Assembly: GCF_003289645.1 (NCBI RefSeq) | Contig: NZ_QLYX01000003.1 | Coordinates: forward strand, 248,001-312,000 | From: Actinomadura craniellae | Lineage (GTDB): Bacteria; Actinomycetota; Actinomycetes; Streptosporangiales; Streptosporangiaceae | DNA: 64,000 nucleotides | Direction of reading: 5' to 3' | Shown here: in pieces, positions 6,963 to 14,791 of the stretch | Layout of the letters: every line of letters begins with the position of its first letter | Position numbering within the stretch: position 1 is the first letter of the stretch | Position numbers and translations under genes: made by a program | The notes under the pieces: model-generated | The model's input: only the letters and a program-made list of their open reading frames with translations | Database searches by the model: none | What the model was told of the DNA's origin: nothing

Positions 6963-7895
6963 TCAGGCGGGTTCGGGGACGTGGCCCAGCGCGATCAGGG
7001 CCAGGTTGCGGAGCGAGCGGGTGCCGGGACGCAGGTAGTCGGCGTGCGTGCCGGACCCGGCGGCAAAGATCCGGGCGCCGAAAGCGGGGGAGACCGGATC
7101 AGCACCGAACCCCGCTCCGAACACCCGGATATGCGGGATGTAAGCCATCCAGTCGCCTGAGGACCGGCCGGCCCAGACCCGTGCCGGGGTCCGCAGCCCG
7201 GCGGCCGAGCGGGCCGTGGTGCCGGGACTGCCGTACAGGGCGACGTCGTCCACGGGCAGGCCCGGCAGGGCGCGGGCGCAGACGACCGAGCCGTAGCTGT
7301 GACACAGCAACCCGATCCGCGCCCGACCGCCCCGGCGCAGCCCGGCGACGAACCGGCGCAGCTCGCGGGCCCCCGCGTCGGCCCGCCGGGTGCCGAGGAC
7401 GGCGAAGCTCGACGTGGCGGGCGGGTCGTAGCCCAGCCAGGCGACGACGGCGGTCCGCGATCCCGGAGCGAGCCGCCGCACCTCCTCGCCCAGCGCCCGG
7501 GCGCCTCCTCCGACGAACTTCCAGGAGCCGTCGTAGTTGTCCAGGGAGTTGTCGGCCCCCGGCACCACGACCGCCACCCGCTCGGCCCTGGCGAGATCGC
7601 CGATCACCTCGACGGCGCGCCCGTCCCCGCGCCCGTCGAAGGACAGGAACCGCCGCCCCGGCCGCAGCAGCGCGGTCAGCGCCCGGACCCGGCCGGTGTC
7701 CCGCGCCCACCCGGCGACTTCCAGGGCGGACCGGATCTCCCGGTCCGCGGCGGCGTAACGGGCGTCGATCGTGGTGGCCGAGAGCGCGGGCAGCGGGCGG
7801 GGCACGGGATAGGGATCCGGCCGGGCCGCCCCGGCGGCCGGAACGACCGCCACGACGGCCGTGATCGCCATGACGGCGTGCGGGGGGAGGCGCAT
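6963..7895 (-). CDS. Secreted alpha/beta hydrolase, DUF1023 family
   Basis: 310 residues. A short N-terminal hydrophobic signal (AITAVVAVVPAAGAA) precedes the mature protein. The DUF1023 hydrolase core has VVVPGADNSLDNY, VAWLGYDPP and the nucleophile elbow LLCHSYGSVVC, with a late GTHADYL supplying a His. DUF1023 proteins are common in actinomycetes and predicted to be extracellular lipases or esterases, substrate unknown. No operon partner. The gap to the next gene (7896-8236) carries the second pair of palindromic repeats. Confidence 0.85.
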   Translation of the reverse strand: MRLPPHAVMAITAVVAVVPAAGAARPDPYPVPRPLPALSATTIDARYAAADREIRSALEVAGWARDTGRVRALTALLRPGRRFLSFDGRGDGRAVEVIGDLARAERVAVVVPGADNSLDNYDGSWKFVGGGARALGEEVRRLAPGSRTAVVAWLGYDPPATSSFAVLGTRRADAGARELRRFVAGLRRGGRARIGLLCHSYGSVVCARALPGLPVDDVALYGSPGTTARSAAGLRTPARVWAGRSSGDWMAYIPHIRVFGAGFGADPVSPAFGARIFAAGSGTHADYLRPGTRSLRNLALIALGHVPEPA

Positions 7896-8041
7896 GTCGG
7901 ACGTCCTTCCTGGTCGGCCGTGGTGTCGCGGTACCAGGAAGGTAGGAATCCGGCCTTGTAGCGCGGATCGGTCCGGGGAGCCGTCTTCCAGCTACGACCC
8001 GGGTACTACGGGGACCAACGCACCCGCTCCGCACCATGAAA

Positions 8042-8156
8042 GATCCTCCAGGGCGCTACAGCGCCGCAAAAGCCGAAGGACCACGTTCCAAGAGGCGGAC
8101 GCACACTGATCCTTCAGCGTCCAGGGCGTTATGGCGCCTCGGATGCTGAAGGGTCA
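8042..8156. repeat. Second pair of family A palindromic repeats
   Basis: 8107-8156 is a 50-base copy with arms TGATCCTTCAGC and GCTGAAGGGTCA (one G-T pair) and an inner GGCG/CGCC pairing. 8042-8084 is a decayed copy (GATCCTCCAGGGCGCT then AGCGCC and GAAGGACCAC). Length, spacing and sequence match the pair at 772-893. Confidence 0.75.
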
Positions 8157-8236
8157 CGCTGGTGGAGGCGCTGGAGGGCGGGCGTGGCCGGTACTGGTGC
8201 CGCGGGGAGGTCGCTGAGCTCGCTTCGAGGTGCGGT

Positions 8237-8896
8237 CTAGTCGCCGGGGCGGACCAGGCCCGTTTCGTAGGCGTAGACGATCGCCTGGGGGCGGTCGCGC
8301 AGGCCCAGCTTCGTCAGGATCCGGCCGAAGTGGGTCTTGACCGTCTGCTCGGCCACCACCAGTTCGGCCGCGATCTCGCCGTTGGACAGCCCCCGGGCGA
8401 CCAGGGCCAGCACCTCGGTTTCCCGTTCGGTCAGGCCCGCCAGCCGCTCCCGGGAGGGGGCCCGGGGAGCGCCCAGCCGGGAGAACTCGGCGATCAGCCG
8501 CCGGGTGATCGAGGGGGACAGCAGCGCGTCGCCCGCGGCGACCACCCGGACCGCCGCGGCGAGTTCGGCGGCGGAGGCGTCCTTGAGGAGGAAGCCGCTC
8601 GCCCCGGCGCGCAGCGCCTCGTACACGTAGTCGTCGAGGTCGAAGGTGGTGAGCATGAGGACCTTCGGCCCGCCGGGCTCGCCGAGCAGCTTCCGGGTGG
8701 CCGCCAGCCCGTCCAGCACCGGCATCCGGACGTCCATCAGCACGACGTCGGGGCGGAGCCGGGCGACCTCGCGCAGCCCGGCCGCGCCGTCGGCGGCCTC
8801 CCCGACCACCTCGATGTCGGGCTGGGCGTCGAGCAGCACGCCGAAGCCGCTGCGCACCATGCCCTGATCGTCGACGATCACCACGGTGATGGTCAC
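8237..8896 (-). CDS. NarL/LuxR-type response regulator
   Basis: 219 residues. Receiver domain with VIVDDQG acidic pocket, phospho-acceptor Asp55 in VVLMDVRMP and Lys in GFLLKDAS. The C-terminal LuxR HTH contains LTERETEVLALVARGLSNGE and VKTHFGRILTKLGLRDR. The GTG start at 8896 overlaps the stop of the kinase gene (GTGA), so both are co-translated. Together they form a two-component system; the regulated genes are not apparent. Confidence 0.93.
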   Translation of the reverse strand: MTITVVIVDDQGMVRSGFGVLLDAQPDIEVVGEAADGAAGLREVARLRPDVVLMDVRMPVLDGLAATRKLLGEPGGPKVLMLTTFDLDDYVYEALRAGASGFLLKDASAAELAAAVRVVAAGDALLSPSITRRLIAEFSRLGAPRAPSRERLAGLTERETEVLALVARGLSNGEIAAELVVAEQTVKTHFGRILTKLGLRDRPQAIVYAYETGLVRPGD

Positions 8897-10176
8897 GCGT
8901 CTCCCTCCAGCGGCAGCACGGCGGCGACGGCGAAGCCGTCCTGCGGGGTCGGCCCGGCGGTGAGCTCGCCGCCCAGCATCGCGGCCCGCTCCCGCATCCC
9001 GATGACGCCGTGCCCGCCGCCGGCGGGATGCGGGCGCGGGGTGGGCCCGGCGGGCGGCGCCGAGTTGACGACCCTCAGCCGGAGCGCGGCGCGGTCGTAA
9101 CCGACTTCGACCTGGACCCGGGAGCCGGGGGCGTGGCGCATGGCGTTGCTCAGCGCCTCCTGGACGATCCGGTAGGCCGACAGGTCGAGCCCGGGCGGGA
9201 GCGGCCGGGGCCGCCCGGCCACTGCGGACTCGATGGTCAGGCCGGTGGCCCGGGCGCCCTCGACCAGGTCGTTGAGGCGGCCGAGGCCGGGCTGCGGTGC
9301 GGTGTCGCCCGCGGCGTCCTCGCTGCGGAGCACGCCCAGGATCCGCCGCATCTCGGTCAGCGCCGCCAGCGCGGTGGCCCGGATCTCGGCGAGGTCCTGC
9401 CGGGTCCTGTCCGGCAGTTCGGGGACGGTGTACGGCGACGCCTCGGCCTGGATGGCGATCATCGACATGTGGTGCGCCACCACGTCGTGCAGTTCGCGGG
9501 CGATGCGCTGCCGCTCGGTCAGCACCGCCTCGGCGTCCCGGTGCCGGCGTCGCTGCTCGGCCAGCTCGTGCTGGGCGCTGCGGCGCTGGCGGACGGTGTA
9601 CCCGAGCAGCAGCGGCACCAGGAGCAGCAGGGTGGCGGAGACCGCGGTCGGCGGGTCCATCAGCCACGCGCCGGCGATGGACAGGACGCCGACGCCGAGG
9701 GTGACCTCCCGTGGCGCCCGTACCGCCACCGAGTACAGGCAGAGCAGCACGGCGATGACTCCCCCGGGGACGTAGGGGAGGTCCAGCATGTGCCGGGGAC
9801 TCGTCCAGAGCACCGCCAGCGCGGCCATCCGCCAGGCGGCGACCGGATGCCGGTGGCGCAGCACGATCGGCACGGCCAGCAGCGCGGCGTACAGCAGGAG
9901 GCCGATCGGGGGGTAGTCGGGATCGACCTTGTGGACCTCGGCGTCCAGCGCGCCGTAGGTCCCGAGCGTCAGGATCAGGGCGAGGACCAGGTCGAGCCCG
10001 CCCACCAGGGAACCGAACCGGACGCGGCGGAGGCCGAGCCGCCGGGTCCAGCGCAGCCACGCCGGCCACTCCTGGTCCGGCGGCGGGGGGTCGGCGACCC
10101 CGGTCAGCAGCGCGGCCACCACCGCCCGCCCGACGCGCCGTGCCATGCTCTGGATCTCCGCCTGACCCTCGGTCAT
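8893..10176 (-). CDS. Two-component sensor histidine kinase (HisKA_3)
   Basis: 427 residues. The N-terminal half has about five or six hydrophobic segments (60-195) with short loops and no extracellular domain. HisKA_3 phospho-acceptor His230 lies in RQRIARELHDVVAHH. The ATPase domain has VQEALSNAMRHA and GHGVIGMRERA. This is the DesK/NarL-pair architecture, sensing something in or at the membrane. It is paired with the regulator at 8237-8896. Confidence 0.92.
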   Translation of the reverse strand: MTEGQAEIQSMARRVGRAVVAALLTGVADPPPPDQEWPAWLRWTRRLGLRRVRFGSLVGGLDLVLALILTLGTYGALDAEVHKVDPDYPPIGLLLYAALLAVPIVLRHRHPVAAWRMAALAVLWTSPRHMLDLPYVPGGVIAVLLCLYSVAVRAPREVTLGVGVLSIAGAWLMDPPTAVSATLLLLVPLLLGYTVRQRRSAQHELAEQRRRHRDAEAVLTERQRIARELHDVVAHHMSMIAIQAEASPYTVPELPDRTRQDLAEIRATALAALTEMRRILGVLRSEDAAGDTAPQPGLGRLNDLVEGARATGLTIESAVAGRPRPLPPGLDLSAYRIVQEALSNAMRHAPGSRVQVEVGYDRAALRLRVVNSAPPAGPTPRPHPAGGGHGVIGMRERAAMLGGELTAGPTPQDGFAVAAVLPLEGDA

Positions 10177-10278
10177 ACCGGGTCAGGCTACGCACCGCGC
10201 AGGTCGGAGCGCGTGCCCCCGGAGTACGAGACCGCGGCTGGCACCGCGGTAGGGGGTGGGACGATCCGGCTCCGAGAG

Positions 10279-10420
10279 GCGGCTTCGGCCTGCCGGGCCG
10301 GCACCGAGGTAGGGATCAGGCGATGCGCCTTCGGGAGGCGGCTTCAGCCTGTTGGGCCGGCACTGCGGTAGGGATCGGGTGCGCGAGGCGGCTTCGGCCT
10401 GCCGGGCCCGGCCGGTACCG
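10279..10420. repeat. Degenerate direct repeats of about 50-60 bases
   Basis: The motif GCGGCTTCGGCCTGCCGGGC starts at 10279, recurs with changes at 10338 and again at 10388. A GGCACCGNGGTAGGG block follows the first two and also precedes the first (near 10240). No gene is supported in 10177-10425. Confidence 0.7.
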
Positions 10421-10425
10421 GGGAG

Positions 10426-10767
10426 TCAGACGATCCAGCCCTCGACGCGGGCGCGTTCGAGTTCCTCCTCGGCCTCGCGGGTGTCGAGCATCTCCAGCCC
10501 GCGGATCGCCCAGAACTGCAGGGACTCGTCGTAGCCGCCGAGCTGGGCGGCGAGGACGGGCAGCGCCCGCGGCGAGCGGGCCTCGGCGACCAGTTCCAGC
10601 AGTTGGCAGCGGAGCGGGTCGTCCGCGGGTTCCCGGTCGAACGCGGCGAGAAGGTCGTCGACGTAGGCGTCGGCGTGCTCGCGCAGGAAGTCGAACCCCC
10701 GCTCCCGGGCCAGCGGGTCCGGGCTCCGCATCGACTCCAGCGCCCGGTCGAAGCGAGGGTTCGCCAT
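10426..10767 (-). CDS. Small HEAT-like helical protein
   Basis: 113 residues, all predicted helix, with ELVAEARSPRALPVLAAQLG and LQFWAIRGLEML typical of HEAT/PBS-lyase repeats. Such proteins act as scaffolds; no partner is evident. GGAGG lies eight bases before the ATG at 10767; a longer in-frame start at 10896 would run through the palindrome at 10852-10903 and is rejected. It is transcribed in the same direction as hypE but separated by 180 bases containing that palindrome, so it is probably a separate unit. Confidence 0.75.
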   Translation of the reverse strand: MANPRFDRALESMRSPDPLARERGFDFLREHADAYVDDLLAAFDREPADDPLRCQLLELVAEARSPRALPVLAAQLGGYDESLQFWAIRGLEMLDTREAEEELERARVEGWIV

Positions 10768-10851
10768 CAGGCGGCCCTCCGGGGCGAGGTGGTACGTCTC
10801 ATTCCGCCTAGTCTTCCGGGAAGGTCCGACAAGGCTCAACCGGTCGCCGCC

Positions 10852-10903
10852 GTGATCGTTGAGGATGGACGGTGCTCCAGCCCCACCTATCCTCAACGAT
10901 CAC
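10852..10903. repeat. 52-base palindrome downstream of hypE (family B)
   Basis: GTGATCGTTGAGGAT (10852-10866) and ATCCTCAACGATCAC (10889-10903) form a perfect 15-base inverted repeat with a 22-base spacer. Size and the TGATCNTTNAGNAT layout resemble the family A repeats, though the sequence differs. It could terminate the hydrogenase operon. Confidence 0.75.
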
Positions 10904-10947
10904 CTGTGCGGCTGCCGGGCCGTTCGCCGCGGCGGGTGATCCCCGGC

Positions 10948-12030
10948 TTAGCAGATGCGGGGTAGCGGGTCGCCGACCAGGAGGTCCACGATGCGGGTGC
11001 CGCCGAAGGCCGTCCGGGCGAGGACCAGCCCGGGCGGGTCGGCGCGGACCTCGCCGATCACGGCGGCGCCGGCGCCCAGCGGGTGGGCGTGCAGGGCCGC
11101 CAGGGCGACGGCTGACTGCTCTCCGGGGACGACGGCGACCAGGCGGCCCTCGCAGGCGACGTAGAGCGGGTCGATGCCGAGCAGTTCCCCGGCGCCGGCC
11201 ACCTCGGGACGCACCGGGACCGCCGCCTCGTCGATCACCACCCCGGCCTCGGCGGTGGTGGCGATCTCGTTGAGGACGGTGGCGACCCCGCCCCGGGTGG
11301 CGTCGCGCAGCACCCGGGCGCCGGGCGCGGCGTCCAGCAGCGCGCCGGCCAGGCCGTGCAGCGGGGCGGTGTCGGAGACCAGGTTCGCCTCGATGTCCAG
11401 CCCGCCCCGGGCCAGCATGATGGTGACGCCGTGGTCGCCGACCGGGCCGGACACCAGCACCGCGTCCCCGGGCCGGACCTGCGTCGCGGACAGCTCCGCC
11501 GGGCGCTCCAGCACCCCGATCCCGGCGGTGGTGACGTAGCAGCCGTCGCCCTTGCCGCGCTGCACCACCTTGGTGTCGCCGGTGACCACCTCGACCCCGG
11601 CGGCGCGGGCGGCGGCGCCCATCGAGTCGGCGATCCGGCGCAGGTCCTCGACCGGGAAGCCCTCCTCGACGACGAACGCCGCGGACAGGTACAGCGGCCG
11701 GGCCCCGCACACGGCCAGGTCGTTGACCGTCCCGTTGACGGCCAGGTCGCCGATGTCGCCGCCGGGGAAGAACAGCGGCGACACCACGTAGGAGTCGGTG
11801 GTGAAGGCCAGCCGGGTGCCGCCCGCCCGCACCGCGGCCCCGTCCGCCAGCGCCTCCAGCGCCGGGTTGCGGAACGCCTCCAGGAACACCGCGTCGATCA
11901 GCGCGTGCGTGGCCTTGCCGCCCGCGCCGTGCGCGAGCGTGATCCGCTCCTCCCGCACCCGGGGGCGGCGGCGCCGGGCCCGTTCGATCCGGTCCAGCAC
12001 CTCCCGTTCCCGGGACTCCTCCACCGTCAT
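10948..12030 (-). CDS. hypE: Hydrogenase maturation protein HypE
   Basis: 360 residues of the AIR synthase-related fold. ITLAHGAGGKATHALIDAVF is the N-terminal signature, FTTDSYVVSPLFFPGGDIGD and DTKVVQRGKGDG follow. The protein ends in PRIC, the invariant C-terminal Cys that is carbamoylated by HypF and dehydrated to the thiocyanate CN donor. ATG overlaps the hypD stop by ATGA. It is the last gene of the hydrogenase operon. Confidence 0.97.
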   Translation of the reverse strand: MTVEESREREVLDRIERARRRRPRVREERITLAHGAGGKATHALIDAVFLEAFRNPALEALADGAAVRAGGTRLAFTTDSYVVSPLFFPGGDIGDLAVNGTVNDLAVCGARPLYLSAAFVVEEGFPVEDLRRIADSMGAAARAAGVEVVTGDTKVVQRGKGDGCYVTTAGIGVLERPAELSATQVRPGDAVLVSGPVGDHGVTIMLARGGLDIEANLVSDTAPLHGLAGALLDAAPGARVLRDATRGGVATVLNEIATTAEAGVVIDEAAVPVRPEVAGAGELLGIDPLYVACEGRLVAVVPGEQSAVALAALHAHPLGAGAAVIGEVRADPPGLVLARTAFGGTRIVDLLVGDPLPRIC

Positions 12031-13154
12031 GGCGCGCTCGTCTCCCTGAACCGTTCCCGGCTGAACCGGCCGAAGTTGTAGTACGCGGCGCAGGCCCCCT
12101 CGGACGAGACCATGCACGTCCCGATCGGTGTCTCGGGGGTGCAGGCGGTGCCGAAGACCTTGCACTCCCAGGGCTTGAGCACCCCCTTGAGCACCTCGCC
12201 GCACTGGCACGCCTTGGGGTCGGCGACCCGCACCCCGGGCAGGTCGAAGATCCGCTCGGCGTCGTGCTGCGCGTAGGTGTCGCGCATCCGCAGCGCGGAG
12301 TGCGAGATGATCCCCAGCCCGCGCCACTCGAAGTAGGGGCGCGGCTCCATCACCTCGCCGATCGCCCGCAGCGCCACCGGATTCCCGTCCCACGGCACCA
12401 CCCGGGCGTACTGGTTCTCCACCTCGGCCCGGCCCTCGGCGAGCTGCCGCATCGCCAGGTAGACCGCCTGGAGGACGTCCAGCGGCTCGAACCCGGCGCA
12501 GACCAGCGGCCGGCCGTGGTCGCGGGCGATGAACTCGTACGGCCGGCAGCCGATCACGGTCGACACGTGGCCGGGGCCCAGGAACCCGTCCAGCCGCAGG
12601 TCGGGCGAGTCCAGGATCGCCTTGATCGCCGGGATGATCATCACGTGGTTGCAGAACACCGAGAAGTTCGCCAGGCCCTCCGCCGCGGCGCGTTTCACGG
12701 TCATCGCGGTGGACGGCGCGGTGGTCTCGAACCCGATGCCCATGAACACCACCCGGCGGTCGGGCTCGGCCCGGGCGATCTTCAGCGCGTCCAGCGGCGA
12801 GTAGACCATGCGGATGTCGGCGCCGGCCGCCTTGGCGTCCAGGAACGAGCCGTTCCCGCCCGGCACCCGCATCATGTCACCGAACGACGTCATGATCACG
12901 TCGGGTTCCGCGGCGATCGCGATGGCGTCGTCCACCCGGCCCATCGGGATGACGCACACCGGGCAGCCCGGACCGTGCACCAGCTCGACCGCCTCGGGCA
13001 GGTGGTCCTCCAGGCCGTGCTTGTAGATCGTGTGGGTGTGGCCGCCGCACACCTCCATCAGCCGGTACGTCCGGCCCGGCTCGCACAGCCCGGCGATCCG
13101 GGCGGCCAGCGCCCGGGCCTTCCCCGCGTCGCGGTACTCGTCGACGTAGCGCAA
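12027..13154 (-). CDS. hypD: Hydrogenase maturation protein HypD
   Basis: 375 residues. Motifs MEVCGGHTHTIYKHG, HGPGCPVCVIP, GFETTAPSTA and the C-terminal [4Fe-4S] region (KACQCGEVLKG, WECKVFGTACTPE, GACAAYYNFGR) are all present. HypD with HypC assembles the Fe(CN)2CO unit. Eleven bases separate it from hypC upstream; it overlaps hypE downstream. Confidence 0.97.
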   Translation of the reverse strand: MRYVDEYRDAGKARALAARIAGLCEPGRTYRLMEVCGGHTHTIYKHGLEDHLPEAVELVHGPGCPVCVIPMGRVDDAIAIAAEPDVIMTSFGDMMRVPGGNGSFLDAKAAGADIRMVYSPLDALKIARAEPDRRVVFMGIGFETTAPSTAMTVKRAAAEGLANFSVFCNHVMIIPAIKAILDSPDLRLDGFLGPGHVSTVIGCRPYEFIARDHGRPLVCAGFEPLDVLQAVYLAMRQLAEGRAEVENQYARVVPWDGNPVALRAIGEVMEPRPYFEWRGLGIISHSALRMRDTYAQHDAERIFDLPGVRVADPKACQCGEVLKGVLKPWECKVFGTACTPETPIGTCMVSSEGACAAYYNFGRFSRERFRETSAP

Positions 13155-13165
13155 CGTCCCTCCTC

Positions 13166-13525
13166 TCAGTCCCGTAGTGCGCGCAGGTCGTCGGGGTTCA
13201 GCCCGGCCCGCATGGAGTCCCGCAACGCCAGCAGCTCGCCTTCGTCACGGGCGGAGTCGCGGGCGGAGTCGCGCAGCGCCGCGAGCTCGTCGTCGTAGGC
13301 CGGCCCCATCTCCTCGAGGAAGTCCAGGACGGCCCGGGCCTCCGACTCGGAGATCCGGGACATCGCGAACCCGACGTGGACGAGCACCCAGTCACCGGGC
13401 CGCAGCTCCTCCTCGGCCAGCAGGGCGATATTGATCTTCCGGCGGACGCCGCTCACGTCCACGGTCGCCAGGTCGGGCGGATCGTCGTGGAACGCGATCA
13501 GCTCACCGGGGATCCCCAGGCACAT
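13166..13525 (-). CDS. hypC: Hydrogenase assembly chaperone HypC with C-terminal extension
   Basis: 119 residues. Starts MCLGIPGELI with the essential Cys2, then DWVLVHVGFAMSRISESEA, the HypC/HupF fold. The usual length is about 75-95 residues; here an acidic/arginine tail (DSARDSARDEGELLALRDSM) extends it. HypC carries the Fe(CN)2CO unit from HypD to the large subunit. The start lies inside the end of hypA (23-base overlap). Confidence 0.95.
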   Translation of the reverse strand: MCLGIPGELIAFHDDPPDLATVDVSGVRRKINIALLAEEELRPGDWVLVHVGFAMSRISESEARAVLDFLEEMGPAYDDELAALRDSARDSARDEGELLALRDSMRAGLNPDDLRALRD

Positions 13526-13868
13526 CGGCGGCCACCTCCCGGACCCGGATCGATTCCAGGACGAGGTCGTCGCCGCCGGAGACCTCGGCGTTCGAGCTGC
13601 CGCACACCGGGCACGCCGGATGGGGCTCGGCGGCCTCCGTCCGGGCGCCGCACTCGGCGCAGCAGACCAGCGCCGGGACCACCACCAGGTCGATCTCGGC
13701 GCCCTCGGCCACGGTGCCCCGCGCGGCCACCGTGAAGGCCTGGTCGAACGCGTCGGGCGCCACCGCGTGCAGCGCCCCCACCCGGACGCGGACCCCGGTG
13801 ACCGTGCGGCCCGCCGCGCTCTCCTCCACCGCCGTCACCAGCGGTTCGCAGATTCCCAGCTCATGCAT
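13503..13868 (-). CDS. hypA: Hydrogenase nickel chaperone HypA
   Basis: 121 residues. MHELGICEPL supplies the N-terminal nickel-binding His2, although the usual MHE then reads LG. The zinc site is two Cys pairs, CAEC and CPVC. HypA with HypB inserts nickel into the large subunit; hypB is not seen in this window. The 3' end overlaps hypC by 23 bases and the start is seven bases beyond the end of the nested small ORF. Confidence 0.95.
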   Translation of the reverse strand: MHELGICEPLVTAVEESAAGRTVTGVRVRVGALHAVAPDAFDQAFTVAARGTVAEGAEIDLVVVPALVCCAECGARTEAAEPHPACPVCGSSNAEVSGGDDLVLESIRVREVAADVPGDPR

Positions 13869-14766
13869 CGTGGCTCACATCCGCCGCATCTTCATGTACC
13901 GCCGGATCTCCGGCCACTGGACGGCGATCGCCGCCCCCGTGCCCAGCCCGACCAGCACCATCGCCGTGCGCGTCTTCGTTCCCATCGCGGTTCCTTCTCA
14001 GCTCGTCCAGCAGTGACTCCACCAGCCGGGCGGCGGCCGGAACCGCCGCCCGCACCGGCTCGCTCAGCCCCACGACGACGTCCCCGGACGCCTCGCCGGG
14101 CAGGGCCCCCGGCTCGCACGCCACGACCAGCGCGCGGGCGGGGATCCGGCAGATCTCCCGGGCCAGCCGCAGCACCGCGACCGGGTCCATGCCGTGGGTC
14201 TCCATCGACGCCGCGTTCCCCGCCGCCGGGTGGTCGGGCTCCAGCAGGGAGACCGTGCCGGGCGGTTCGCCGCGCGGGGCGGCGTCGACGAACACCACGG
14301 CGTCGTAGTCGCGTTGCAGCGCGTACAGCAGGTCCATGCCGCGGATACCGAAGTCGACGACGTCCACCCCGGGCGGCTGCGGGCGGCGGGCCATCTCGCG
14401 CACCACCTCGACGCCGAACCCGTCGTCGCCGAGGAACACGTTGCCGATGCCGGCCACCAGGATCCGCGGCCCGTCGTCGGCCACCGGTTCGACCTCGGCG
14501 GGGGAGAAGAAGAACCGGTGCCCGGGCATCCGCGCGTCGCCCAGGTCGCGTCCGGGATCGTCCTCGACCGTCACCGCGAGGCTGACCGCCCCGGTGTCGT
14601 CGTGCTCGACGCACTCCACCACCGCGATCCGGCCGTCCAGTGCCAGGTCGAGCAGGTCGGCCCGGCCCTGGGGGCGCAGCCGGACCCGGCTGCCCGCCCG
14701 TACCTCGGCACCTCCCACCAGGGCCGTCTCCGGCCCCCTGCCCGCCATCTCAGCCCAGAAGTCCAC
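13861..14766 (-). CDS. Hydrogenase maturation protease with N- and C-terminal extensions
   Basis: 301 residues. The central part is a HyaD/HupD-type protease: ILVAGIGNVFLGDDGFGVEV, DFGIRGMDLLYAL, VFVDAAPRGEPPG and THGMDPVAVLRLA, with the Glu/Asp/His that bind nickel. It should cleave the large subunit after the His of DPCLPCGVH. The N-terminal 100 residues are an added domain of unknown role. The last 45 residues are low-complexity (GDGAGRAGHGGGD) and overlap, in another frame, a 36-residue ORF; the family normally stops before this. GTG start 14766 has AAGGAG four bases upstream. Confidence 0.88.
   Translation of the reverse strand: MDFWAEMAGRGPETALVGGAEVRAGSRVRLRPQGRADLLDLALDGRIAVVECVEHDDTGAVSLAVTVEDDPGRDLGDARMPGHRFFFSPAEVEPVADDGPRILVAGIGNVFLGDDGFGVEVVREMARRPQPPGVDVVDFGIRGMDLLYALQRDYDAVVFVDAAPRGEPPGTVSLLEPDHPAAGNAASMETHGMDPVAVLRLAREICRIPARALVVACEPGALPGEASGDVVVGLSEPVRAAVPAAARLVESLLDELRRNRDGNEDAHGDGAGRAGHGGGDRRPVAGDPAVHEDAADVSHDA
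13875..13985 (-). CDS. Nested 36-residue membrane-type small protein (DUF6893-like)
   Basis: MGTKTRTAMVLVGLGTG, a hydrophobic stretch GAAIAVQWPEIRRY and the end MKMRRM. Small proteins of this length and pattern (xQWPEIxRYxKMRxM) occur in actinomycete group 1h hydrogenase operons between the protease and hypA, and I associate them with DUF6893. AGAAGGAA lies six bases before the ATG. It is read in a different frame inside the 3' tail of the protease gene and ends seven bases before hypA. A role in membrane attachment of the hydrogenase is only a guess. Confidence 0.7.
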   Translation of the reverse strand: MGTKTRTAMVLVGLGTGAAIAVQWPEIRRYMKMRRM

Positions 14767-14791
14767 CTGTCTCCTTCGTCCTCATGGCGTT

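Noticed and set aside
10768-10896. N-terminal extension of the HEAT-like protein
   Set aside because: It would translate the palindromic repeat at 10852-10903, and the ATG at 10767 has a good ribosome site.
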